This document shows, one piece after another, positions 1 through 6,965 of a stretch of DNA of 37,514 nucleotides. The stretch's first letter is position 1. Each line of letters starts with the position of its first letter. The DNA is from an uncultured Lachnospiraceae bacterium (GTDB lineage Bacteria; Bacillota; Clostridia; Lachnospirales; Lachnospiraceae): contig CANOKL010000043.1 of NCBI GenBank assembly GCA_947566645.1, positions 1 to 37,514 of the forward strand. Direction: 5' to 3'. The translations under genes were made by a program, and so were the position numbers. The notes under the pieces are model-generated. The model did not search any database. It was not told where the DNA came from and saw only the letters and a list, made by a program, of their open reading frames with translations.

Positions 1-53
1 CCGATAACCTGCTGATTACAAATCAGCTGCTCTGCCAATTGAGCCACATCGGC
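1..53 (-). tRNA. tRNA-Thr (TGT), 3' end cut by window edge
   Basis: On the minus strand the 5' acceptor strand GCCGATG begins at 53, followed by a D-arm and an anticodon stem-loop GCTGA-TTTGTAA-TCAGC with anticodon TGT. The T-arm and the 3' acceptor strand lie outside the window. It is the first of three tRNA genes at this end and lies 37 bp downstream of tRNA-Glu on the same strand. Confidence 0.9.
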
Positions 54-89
54 ATTTATCATATGAATACACATCTATGTATTCATGAA

Positions 90-161
90 TGACTCCGACG
101 GGAATCGAACCCGTGTTACCGCCGTGAAAGGGCGATGTCTTAACCGCTTGACCACGGAGCC
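90..161 (-). tRNA. tRNA-Glu (TTC)
   Basis: Complete cloverleaf on the minus strand. The acceptor GGCTCCG pairs with CGGAGTC (one G-U), the anticodon arm CGCCC-TTTCAC-GGCG reads TTC, and the T-arm contains GGTTCGATTCC. CCA is not encoded. It probably shares a transcript with the downstream tRNA-Thr. Confidence 0.93.
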
Positions 162-306
162 ATATTTTAAACAGTGCACTCGCGACGAATCTTATAATAG
201 CATATATTTTTACTCTTTGCAAGCTTTTTTTGAAAAAAACTTGGGAAAAATAGTGTCGAATTTTTATTGCATCTTATCATGGATATGTGCTATACTGTAT
301 GAGTAT

Positions 307-392
307 GCAGCGATGGTCGAGTTGGCTTATGGCATCTGCCTCGAAAGCAGAAGAGCCGCAAGGCTCCGGGGGTTCAAATCCCTCTCGCTGCG
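307..392 (+). tRNA. tRNA-Ser (CGA)
   Basis: Class II tRNA. The acceptor GCAGCGA (307-313) pairs with TCGCTGC (385-391). The anticodon arm TCTGC-CTCGAAA-GCAGA gives anticodon CGA. The long variable arm (GAGCC-GCAA-GGCTC) is the serine hallmark. A GGGGACGGGG palindrome begins 6 bp after its 3' end. Confidence 0.94.
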
Positions 393-397
393 CTGTC

Positions 398-431
398 GGG
401 GACGGGGTAAAATTCATTTTACCCCGTCCCC
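398..431. repeat. GGGGACGGGG palindromic repeat, copy A
   Basis: A perfect GGGGACGGGGT/ACCCCGTCCCC inverted repeat with an AT-rich centre (AAAATTCATTTT), directly after tRNA-Ser. It is one of six copies in the window (the others are near 14591, 28424, 30601, 30645 and 34747) and has the same central type as copy F. It may act as a hairpin terminator of the tRNA, but no T-run follows. Confidence 0.9.
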
Positions 432-521
432 ATTGTTAATCTTCCGATTTTCTTAAGAAACTTAAGAAATATTTCTGCATTTTGACACATCCGCGTCACA
501 TTTTCACATTATAATGAATAT

Positions 522-680
522 ATCAAATAAAGAAGACGGTAGTCGTACTTATTTCTTACATATCTGTATGATTACCGCACTTCGCCTAACAATTAGCTAA
601 CATTTATATAGATTGTTTTCATTCCTCTCCAATGGCCGGTGCTGTCTGCACCGGCCTCTCTTTTCGTCTTTTTTCTCTTT
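522..680 (+). ncRNA. Candidate structured small RNA
   Basis: No ORF is supported here. A consensus -10 box TATAAT lies at 510-515, although its -35 is poor because the TTGACA at 482-487 is 22 bp away. Downstream is a 12-bp helix, 537-548 with 566-577 (two G-U pairs), with a 17-nt loop, then an A/T-rich single-stranded stretch, then an intrinsic terminator at 634-680. Promoter-like box, helix and terminator with no coding sequence between them suggest a transcript of about 150 nt. I do not recognise the family. Alternatively it is the 3' trailer of the tRNA-Ser transcript. Confidence 0.4.
634..680 (+). terminator. Rho-independent terminator (+)
   Basis: A 9-bp perfect stem, GGCCGGTGC (634-642) with GCACCGGCC (648-656) and a 5-nt loop, is followed on the plus strand by a T-rich tract to about 680. 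On the minus strand there is no T-run after the stem, so it serves plus-strand transcription rather than the lipoprotein gene ending at 685. Confidence 0.75.
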
Positions 681-684
681 TTAT

Positions 685-2001
685 TTATTTTAAAGATTCT
701 TCCTGGAGCTTATCAAACTTTTCCATGCATTCATCCACAGAGGCGCCCTGCAGCAAATCTCTTACAATCAGACAGGTATTCCCCCACTGCTCCACCTTCA
801 TCCCGGCATTAGAGCCGAGCACGTATATATCTTCTTTTACCTTGTCATTCAAAGGCTGTAATGCAGGAATGCAGTCCACCTCGACATTCACGGATGGGGA
901 TATCACTTTATTCGTCTCTGCATATAGCTGAAGAGCTTCATCTGAGAGAATCTCATTCAGAGTATTCTTTGTATCCTCCAGATTCTCAGAGTCTGCATTA
1001 ATGCCATAGCCAGTCATTGATATAACCGGCATCTGGCCCCGGCTGCTTGGGAATCCGATTACCTGCATGTTAAAATCAGGCGCTCCATATGCTGTATCTG
1101 TATTTGCCGCTCCCCAGTATGCCATTACAATCGGTGTTTTCTGGGCCAGAAAGTCCGGACCCTCGCCTTCAATTGCTTCATATGTATATGCTGTCTCTGC
1201 GTCAATATATTTCTTATCAATCATCTTCTTCAGAAATTCGAAACCCGGGCGCATATAATCGCTGTATTTGCTTTCACCGCTGTTTAATGCCTCGATCTCT
1301 GCCTCTGTGTTCCCCCCATTATAGAGATCCGCATATGCCTGCGCAAACACAAAGTTCTCCAGCCACCAGCGGTTCGCACCTATCGGAGTTTCAATCCCAT
1401 TCTCCTTAAATACTTTGCAGCATTCCAGCAGATCCTCCGGTGTCTCAGGAAGTTTTAACTTATACTTATCAAACAGATCTTTATTTACAAACAAACCATG
1501 TGCCACCACTTCCTGGGGAATCGCTACCAGCTTTCCATTCACCGTATTTGCTGTCTTTACTACCTCTCTCAAATTCTTAGAGTTTTCAAGCACAGACAGG
1601 TCTAGAAGCTTATCCTCTGCTCCCAGTATCTGAATCGTATCCGGGTTCAGCAGATACAGATCATCCATGTCATGCCGTACTCTGTCCAGAGAAACTTCAT
1701 CATAGGTCTTTTCCTGATAGTTTTCGGCTGTATATGTCCTGTACTCCACAGTCAGTCCCAGCTTCTTTTCTGCTATACCAACCGTCAGGTCAAATGCAGT
1801 TCTCGCCGTATTTTCAGCATCTGGACTTGACTTTTCCATGGGGCCGAACAGATTGACTACTTTTTTACTGTCTTCATTACTATCAATCAGATTCTTAGTC
1901 AGATCTGCTTTTTTCCCACAGGATGCCGCTGAAACCATCAGAACTGCGGCAAGGCTGACTGCTCCCATCTGCTTCATAATAATCCTTCTACTATCCCGCA
2001 T
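685..2001 (-). CDS. Extracellular solute-binding lipoprotein (ABC type, family 1) paired with a sensor kinase
   Basis: 438 aa. The N-terminus has basic residues, a hydrophobic stretch and a lipobox-like VSAASC, giving a lipid-anchored Cys28 on the outer face of the membrane. The rest has the length and pattern of family 1 sugar-binding proteins (PF01547/PF13416). The start is supported by AAGGGAG 8 nt before the ATG. It begins 2 nt after the stop of the hybrid sensor kinase gene, so the two are co-transcribed and probably translationally coupled. No permease or ATPase gene is nearby. I infer that this protein presents a ligand to the neighbouring sensor rather than feeding a transporter, although an importer encoded elsewhere could use it. 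The ligand is unknown. Confidence 0.85.
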   Translation of the reverse strand: MRDSRRIIMKQMGAVSLAAVLMVSAASCGKKADLTKNLIDSNEDSKKVVNLFGPMEKSSPDAENTARTAFDLTVGIAEKKLGLTVEYRTYTAENYQEKTYDEVSLDRVRHDMDDLYLLNPDTIQILGAEDKLLDLSVLENSKNLREVVKTANTVNGKLVAIPQEVVAHGLFVNKDLFDKYKLKLPETPEDLLECCKVFKENGIETPIGANRWWLENFVFAQAYADLYNGGNTEAEIEALNSGESKYSDYMRPGFEFLKKMIDKKYIDAETAYTYEAIEGEGPDFLAQKTPIVMAYWGAANTDTAYGAPDFNMQVIGFPSSRGQMPVISMTGYGINADSENLEDTKNTLNEILSDEALQLYAETNKVISPSVNVEVDCIPALQPLNDKVKEDIYVLGSNAGMKVEQWGNTCLIVRDLLQGASVDECMEKFDKLQEESLK

Positions 2002-2003
2002 TA

Positions 2004-4589
2004 TTAATACTCCCTTCTCTTAACATATTCATTCACCGTTCTTTTCAGCAGTTCCATATTGATTGGTTTTGCAATATGGACATCCATGCCGGCATCTAAA
2101 GCATCCTTTACATCCTCGGCAAATGCATTTGCTGTCATGGCAATGACCGGAATCCGGCCTGCATCTTCACGCTCCAGTTCCCTGATCGCCCTTGTGGCCT
2201 CATAACCATTCATTACAGGCATCTGGACATCCATCAGGACCGCATCAAATTCACCTTTTCCGGCATCACGAAAGCGCTCTAATGCAAGCCTGCCATTTTC
2301 CATAATTTCGCAGGTGGCGCCTTCCAGCTCCAAAAGCTCCGACAAAATCTCGGCATTAATCTCATTATCTTCCGCAACCAGAAAATGAAGTCCCTCTATA
2401 CTGTTACTTTCCAAAGCATCAGGCGTATGCTCCTTTCTTTCCCCGGCTGTCTGCATCTCCATAATCTTCTCTTTAAATGCAGATACAAAAAATGGTTTTG
2501 GCAGGATTCCTACATTTTTTTTGCAGAGAACAGCCTCATCTTCCTCCGCCCCGCTATAATCTGTGAGAAGCAGAACTGGCACATTCTCTGTCAGAGCTGT
2601 CCGAAGCTTATCAATCAGATCACCGTCCTCCATCCCTGGCATCCGGGCCTCAAGCAGAATCATATGATACTCTTCTCCATTCCTGTCAGCCACCTCTGCC
2701 AGACGGATAGCCTCATCTCCTGTAACCGCCGTATCCACTCTGACCTTCGTATCCTTCATGAGCATCCGGATATTGTTACAGCTTTCTTCTTCATCAGCCG
2801 CAAGTATCCGCTTAATTCCATGCTCTTCCCAAAAGCATTCATCCTGCTGCTCCTCTGGTATGCGAAGCTCTAATTCGACCTGGAAAAGACTTCCCTTGTC
2901 TACCTCACTGGACACCTTAATACTTCCGCCCATAAGTTCAACGATATTTTTTGTAATCGCCATGCCCAGCCCTGTTCCCTGAACCTTATTCGTCGTACTA
3001 TTCTCAGCCCTGGTAAATGCGTCAAAAATGATTTCAAGATACTCCGGCGTCATCCCATACCCATTATCTTCCACTTCAATCCGTATGTGTTCATACTGGC
3101 TGGTGTGCTGCCCAAGCCCAATGATACGGAACCAGATGCTGCCCTTCTCTGGTGTGTACTTTACTGCATTAGAGAGCAGGTTAATCAGAATCTGGTTCAG
3201 CCTTGTCTCATCTCCCATCAGATATTCGTGCTTAATATCTGTTACAGTCACGTAAAAGTTCTGCTCCTTTTCCCTTGCCATTGGCCGTATAATCGCATCC
3301 ACTGATGACACCAGGTCATTCAGGGTAAATTCACTGATTGTCAGCACAACTTTTCCGCTCTCAATCTTGGAGACATCCAGAACATCGTTAATCAGGCTTA
3401 AAAGATGCTGTCCGGATGCTGTTATCTTCCTCGTATATTCTCTTACCTTAAGGGCATTATCCGCATCCCTGGAAAGGAGGGTAGTAAACCCGAGTATCGC
3501 ATTCATCGGTGTGCGGATGTCATGCGACATATTCGATAAGAATGTAGTCTTCGAATTACTTGCAATCTGTGCCGCCTGCAGCGCCTCTGCAAGCTGCCTG
3601 TTATATATCTCCCTTTCTTCTTCTCTTTCCTTCCTTATACGGTCCTGCTGTCTCTTGTTAAAATAATAGATCAGACAGCAGATAATGAATGCCGCCAGCA
3701 TCACTATAATTACAATGATGATATTCTGATTGACTGTCCTGCCTTCCTGCTGAATCGCTTCAATTGGCACATACCCGATCAGATAAAGCCCCCCGTCATT
3801 CACTGCCCACATATAGATCAGCGAATCCCTTCCCAGAATATCATGATAAAACATAACATTTTTCCCGTTCCTGACGCTGTGGAAAACCTCGCTCTGAATA
3901 TCCTTCTCCAGAATCCTGTTTGCGCGGTAAAAGTCCTGAAGGTTCAAATGCCCTGCATTCCTTTCCCCCATTCCCTTAGGCTTCAGTACAAGCCTCTCAC
4001 TTTCTGAATCCATAATGTAAAGCATCGCCTTACCGTTATAGAATCCATCTGGCAATACCTCTTCAAGAGAGTCGTAGATATACTCTATATAAAATGTAGC
4101 AATTTCTTCGTCATCTCTGATAACAGGGCATTTCATCGTATAGGCCCACGTCCCCATGCTATTAAGATAAGATTCGGAAATCTCCAGCCCATCTATTGTT
4201 TTCCCGGCAGAAAAATCCAGCTCTTTCTCTGTAAACACACTTCCAGTGTTGGAGACACCTTCTGTTTCTCCTGCTGCGATCAGGGAGAGCTTCACCATTG
4301 TATTGTTCTTGTTATAAGAACGGATAAATTCCTCTGGATCATCTATTGATGCGATCTCCTGTGCAATCAGCTTTTGAAATTCTGCCTCCTTACTGTAGAT
4401 CGCCTCGACCATTCCCTTGATCAGATTCAGACTTTCATTTAGATTGGTAATCGCTGACTCGGACATCTCCTCTGATATCTTTTGCGCCACAGAGTATACA
4501 ACCGTCCCTAAAATACAAAAAACCAGAACAATAGAAACGATCAAAGGAATTCCTCTTCTTCTGCCACTCTTTTCTGATTTCTTTTTCAT
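2004..4589 (-). CDS. Hybrid sensor histidine kinase with two receiver domains
   Basis: 861 aa membrane protein. TM helices at about 13-36 and 288-310 flank an extracellular sensing domain of about 250 residues. Next come a short coiled coil, a HisKA H-box SHDIRTP with His356, and a HATPase_c domain (N-box LLSNAVKY, G boxes VEDNGYGM and GTGLGMAI). The two receivers span about 594-712 and 734-858. The C-terminal receiver is canonical (Asp787 in LMDVQMP, Thr819, Lys841). The first has Glu647 where the phospho-accepting Asp should be, with Thr676 and Lys698 kept, so it may be a constitutively active-like or purely regulatory pseudo-receiver. There is no DNA-binding output domain and no separate regulator gene beside it. 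It is transcribed from a good promoter at 4632-4660 together with the solute-binding lipoprotein. Confidence 0.93.
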   Translation of the reverse strand: MKKKSEKSGRRRGIPLIVSIVLVFCILGTVVYSVAQKISEEMSESAITNLNESLNLIKGMVEAIYSKEAEFQKLIAQEIASIDDPEEFIRSYNKNNTMVKLSLIAAGETEGVSNTGSVFTEKELDFSAGKTIDGLEISESYLNSMGTWAYTMKCPVIRDDEEIATFYIEYIYDSLEEVLPDGFYNGKAMLYIMDSESERLVLKPKGMGERNAGHLNLQDFYRANRILEKDIQSEVFHSVRNGKNVMFYHDILGRDSLIYMWAVNDGGLYLIGYVPIEAIQQEGRTVNQNIIIVIIVMLAAFIICCLIYYFNKRQQDRIRKEREEEREIYNRQLAEALQAAQIASNSKTTFLSNMSHDIRTPMNAILGFTTLLSRDADNALKVREYTRKITASGQHLLSLINDVLDVSKIESGKVVLTISEFTLNDLVSSVDAIIRPMAREKEQNFYVTVTDIKHEYLMGDETRLNQILINLLSNAVKYTPEKGSIWFRIIGLGQHTSQYEHIRIEVEDNGYGMTPEYLEIIFDAFTRAENSTTNKVQGTGLGMAITKNIVELMGGSIKVSSEVDKGSLFQVELELRIPEEQQDECFWEEHGIKRILAADEEESCNNIRMLMKDTKVRVDTAVTGDEAIRLAEVADRNGEEYHMILLEARMPGMEDGDLIDKLRTALTENVPVLLLTDYSGAEEDEAVLCKKNVGILPKPFFVSAFKEKIMEMQTAGERKEHTPDALESNSIEGLHFLVAEDNEINAEILSELLELEGATCEIMENGRLALERFRDAGKGEFDAVLMDVQMPVMNGYEATRAIRELEREDAGRIPVIAMTANAFAEDVKDALDAGMDVHIAKPINMELLKRTVNEYVKRREY

Positions 4590-4631
4590 CTAAAAGCTTA
4601 CCTTTCTGTTTTCATTCTCTGCTTTATAGAT

Positions 4632-4660
4632 ATTATAACCGATTTCCGCCTTCTGTACAA
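4632..4660 (-). promoter_or_regulatory. Sigma-A promoter of the hybrid kinase/lipoprotein operon
   Basis: On the minus strand TTGTAC (4655-4660) and TATAAT (4632-4637) are separated by 17 bp, upstream of the kinase start at 4589. Confidence 0.75.
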
Positions 4661-4726
4661 CGTTGGCGTTTCTTTTCCTATGATAAAAGCGACCCGTCAC
4701 AGAGACAAGCCGCAGTTTTTATTCTT

Positions 4727-4771
4727 GTTACTATTCATGGCTCAGAAATGCGCATAAACTGCGCATTCCGT
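4727..4771. repeat. Intergenic repeat with AATGCGCA hairpin, copy 1
   Basis: A 45-bp segment beginning GTTACTATTCATGG and containing the hairpin AATGCGCA-TAAAC-TGCGCATT. A second copy at 6101-6145 is nearly identical, and the last 27 bp (4745-4771) differ at only one position. The related head GTTACTGGTCACGG starts another hairpin at 5302. It is non-coding. Confidence 0.8.
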
Positions 4772-4792
4772 GAGAACATGATTCAGGAGTGA

Positions 4793-4831
4793 GGGGCGGT
4801 TTTTGCGTGGCAAAACCCGGAATGCCGCCCC
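4793..4831. repeat. GC-rich hairpin between kinase and PilZ genes
   Basis: GGGGCGG (4793-4799) pairs with CCGCCCC (4825-4831), with an inner GTTTT/AAAAC helix. It lies just past the stop of the PilZ gene (minus strand) without a T-run, so it could be a weak terminator or part of the neighbouring intergenic repeat. Confidence 0.5.
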
Positions 4832-4848
4832 GATTCGTTACTAGTAAT

Positions 4849-5199
4849 TTATTCTTCGCCTCTCAGGCGGTTTACCAGTTCATATACTTCGATTCGTGAA
4901 GCATTCATCTCCGGCATTCCTATAAAGATAGTTCCGCATATATAATGCTCATCCTCTGTCTGTTCGATCCTTACCACCTTCAAAAATGCATGAATCACCT
5001 CATCCGTCCATATCTTCAGAAATGCTTCATATACCGCGCCGATTGCCAGCGGCGTATCACAGGAAAATCCCACCCCGGTCTTTGATACATCCAACACCTT
5101 AATCTCGACTTCTTCCGGTTTATCTGAAGCATCGTTCATATTCTTAATTAATAAACGAGCTGATAGATCCATACGTCTGCTGCCTCTTTTTTCCTCCAT
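4849..5199 (-). CDS. PilZ domain protein (cyclic-di-GMP receptor)
   Basis: About 116 aa from the ATG at 5199, which has AAGGAGG 8 nt upstream. An ATG at 5217 in the same frame overlaps that Shine-Dalgarno and is less likely. The protein is a single PilZ domain: an arginine-rich N-terminal switch (KRGSRRMDLSAR), then the DVSKTGVGF motif matching the family D/NxSxxG signature. PilZ proteins bind cyclic-di-GMP and transmit it to motility, surface or exopolysaccharide machinery. No cyclase or phosphodiesterase is in the window, so the target is unknown. It is cytoplasmic and monocistronic, with a possible TATAAT at 5248-5253. Confidence 0.85.
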   Translation of the reverse strand: MEEKRGSRRMDLSARLLIKNMNDASDKPEEVEIKVLDVSKTGVGFSCDTPLAIGAVYEAFLKIWTDEVIHAFLKVVRIEQTEDEHYICGTIFIGMPEMNASRIEVYELVNRLRGEE

Positions 5200-5301
5200 A
5201 TTCCGTTCCTCCTTCATAGCAATTCTTCATTTATTTTAACGTATTTCATTATATTTGTAAAGAATCCACAAAAAAATTGTTACTTTTCACCTTACTACTC
5301 A

Positions 5302-5328
5302 GTTACTGGTCACGGAGTGAACAGTAAC
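5302..5328. repeat. GTTACTG/CAGTAAC hairpin downstream of DUF1847 gene
   Basis: A 12-bp stem with one mismatch and a 3-nt loop, starting 17 bp after the DUF1847 stop (minus strand). Its left arm shares the GTTACT..TCA.GG head with the repeats at 4727 and 6101. It may be a weak terminator or a member of that repeat family. Confidence 0.55.
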
Positions 5329-5344
5329 ACTATTCACAGCACAT

Positions 5345-5962
5345 CTACAGCCTGGTATAATATGTGTCTGCTGTGAAAAGTGCCGCCGCAGGGTTATGTC
5401 CCAGCACACGGTCCTTTGTCACCCCGCTTGTAACAAGTGCATCAGAATATTTGATAAAGAGACTGTCATGACCCACGCACAGCCCCATGATGATATTCAG
5501 ATCCGTTCCTGCATCATTAAGGAGTTCTGCCTGCAGAATCGGATTACACATGTTAATCCCGATCTTGCAGCATTCCTCCGGGATTCCCACCTCGGTTTTG
5601 GGAACTGTACCTACCTTGCACGCCGCACCGAATACCTCAAAGCCATGCTTTCTTAAAATAGAAGCAAGTATACGGCTCTCCCTGAGAAGCCCTACACAGG
5701 TAGCGATTCCGAGCTTCTTCGCCCCAAGCTTCTCTGCAAATGCTATAATCTCCTCTACTCTCGTATATTTACAATAATGCTCACACTCTACCTCAGCTGC
5801 TGCTACCATAACCTTGTGATTTTCTTCCTCCTGGTAACGCGGCATTGCCTTTTCAAATACCTCTTTTTTCATATTTTTCGTAAGACAGAACTCGGGATAT
5901 GTCTTATCCATCTTATTACAGTTTTTCACTGCACAGTCAATACACGACAGCTTTTTTTCCAT
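5345..5962 (-). CDS. DUF1847 family cysteine-rich protein
   Basis: 205 aa from the ATG at 5962, which has GGAGG 8 nt upstream; the frame is open to 5998 but that start has no ribosome binding site. The N-terminus carries a CIDCAVKNC cysteine cluster with a further Cys about 20 residues on, and more cysteines follow (ECEHYCKY, GAACK, EECCKIGINMCNP), as expected for DUF1847 (PF08901), a family thought to bind metal. The middle has an alternating strand/helix pattern (AKKLGIATCVGLLRESRILASIL). Its biochemical function is not established. It is monocistronic, behind a TTGCAT-17-TATAAT promoter at 6013-6041. Confidence 0.82.
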   Translation of the reverse strand: MEKKLSCIDCAVKNCNKMDKTYPEFCLTKNMKKEVFEKAMPRYQEEENHKVMVAAAEVECEHYCKYTRVEEIIAFAEKLGAKKLGIATCVGLLRESRILASILRKHGFEVFGAACKVGTVPKTEVGIPEECCKIGINMCNPILQAELLNDAGTDLNIIMGLCVGHDSLFIKYSDALVTSGVTKDRVLGHNPAAALFTADTYYTRL

Positions 5963-6012
5963 TTCCTTTTCCTCCATTCCAAAGCCAGACGCAGCCAAAT
6001 TATTCTATACAC

Positions 6013-6041
6013 ATTATAAACAACTTTCCCTGTAAATGCAA
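6013..6041 (-). promoter_or_regulatory. Sigma-A promoter of the DUF1847 gene
   Basis: Minus-strand TTGCAT (6036-6041) and TATAAT (6013-6018) with a 17-bp spacer, about 50 bp upstream of the chosen start. Confidence 0.7.
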
Positions 6042-6100
6042 TGATGCCGTTGTGGTTGTGTATTACTATTCTCGACCCGGGAGGCCAGGCGTAAATAATA

Positions 6101-6145
6101 GTTGATATTCACGGGTCAGGAATGCGCATAAACTGCGCATTCCGT
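6101..6145. repeat. Intergenic repeat with AATGCGCA hairpin, copy 2
   Basis: Second copy of the element at 4727-4771, in the same orientation. Just upstream, GACCCG (6074-6079) can pair with CGGGTC (6112-6117), so this copy sits in a larger folded structure between the divergent DUF1847 and membrane-protein genes. Confidence 0.8.
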
Positions 6146-6176
6146 TATAACTAATAACAAATATTATCAATCATAT

Positions 6177-6204
6177 TTCCAAACGCTGACCAGAATGGTA
6201 TAAT
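6177..6204 (+). promoter_or_regulatory. Possible promoter of the membrane protein/aminotransferase pair
   Basis: TATAAT at 6199-6204 has a weak TTCCAA 16 bp upstream (6177-6182). A second -10-like TATACT lies at 6250-6255. Either could drive the gene at 6285. Confidence 0.45.
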
Positions 6205-6284
6205 AGTTGTAAACCAGTCAGTGAAACAGAAAGGTATTTAAAATTGGGTTATACTAGAAGGGAATACTTTAGGGGTGTTTGCGT

Positions 6285-6947
6285 ATGAAAGAGGATAGGA
6301 AAAAACGGATATTTTTCATTACAGTCGTTTTTGTGGCAGCGGTTTCTTTATTTTCAGGGTGGTATTTTACATTAAGAAAGGGCGTCTATATAGCCGATAC
6401 TTTCTACTATAAAATAAATAAGGAAAAATATGCCCATAGCAGATCAGATTACATTGAGGTTCTTCCGGATCATTCGTATCAGATTGTATCCAGGTCAGGT
6501 AAACGGACAGTTTCTCTGACGTCTGAAGAGAATGTGCTGAACTTTTCCTTTTCGGACGGAGCCTCGGTGACCGGATTGTGGGACGGGGAATTTCTCACAG
6601 ATTCAGATGGCATTCCACTGGAATTCGAAAATCTTCAGATTACAGTTAATAATGCACCTGTACACGTAAGTGATACGGCCTATTGCCAGGCATTGTGCAG
6701 AATTTACTTCGGAGACTATGAAACTGTTTCAGCCTGGTATATCCAGATATTGGGAAGCCTGATTTATATATGGGGAATCGTTTCCATTCTATATCCGGAT
6801 AATGTCTATTTCTTTCTCCAGAGATGGCGGTTCAAGGAGCCAGAGCTGTCTGAAACCGGCAGACTGCTGGAGCAGGCCGGCGGTGCAGTCCTTACGATTC
6901 TGGGGATTTCAATTATGTCCGGAATTATGCAGATAATGATAAGCTAA
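6285..6947 (+). CDS. Membrane protein of unknown function (C-terminus resembles DUF6199)
   Basis: 220 aa from the ATG at 6285, with AGGGGTG 7 nt upstream; an in-frame TTG at 6279 is less likely. There is one N-terminal TM helix (about residues 8-28), an extracytoplasmic part of about 110 residues rich in beta-type alternation, then two C-terminal hydrophobic segments (WYIQILGSLIYIWGIVSIL and AGGAVLTILGISIMSGI) around a motif (LYPD...W+FKEPELSETG..L...GG) that resembles the small DUF6199 membrane family. Function is unknown. The aminotransferase gene starts 18 bp after its stop, so the two are probably co-transcribed. Confidence 0.7.
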   Translation: MKEDRKKRIFFITVVFVAAVSLFSGWYFTLRKGVYIADTFYYKINKEKYAHSRSDYIEVLPDHSYQIVSRSGKRTVSLTSEENVLNFSFSDGASVTGLWDGEFLTDSDGIPLEFENLQITVNNAPVHVSDTAYCQALCRIYFGDYETVSAWYIQILGSLIYIWGIVSILYPDNVYFFLQRWRFKEPELSETGRLLEQAGGAVLTILGISIMSGIMQIMIS

Positions 6948-6965
6948 TAGAAAGAAGGTATCATA

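Noticed and set aside
398..431. GGGGACGGGG palindromes considered as classical intrinsic terminators only
   Set aside because: Most copies lack a following T-run, and copy F lies between divergent promoters, so a repeat-family explanation fits better, although terminator activity remains possible.
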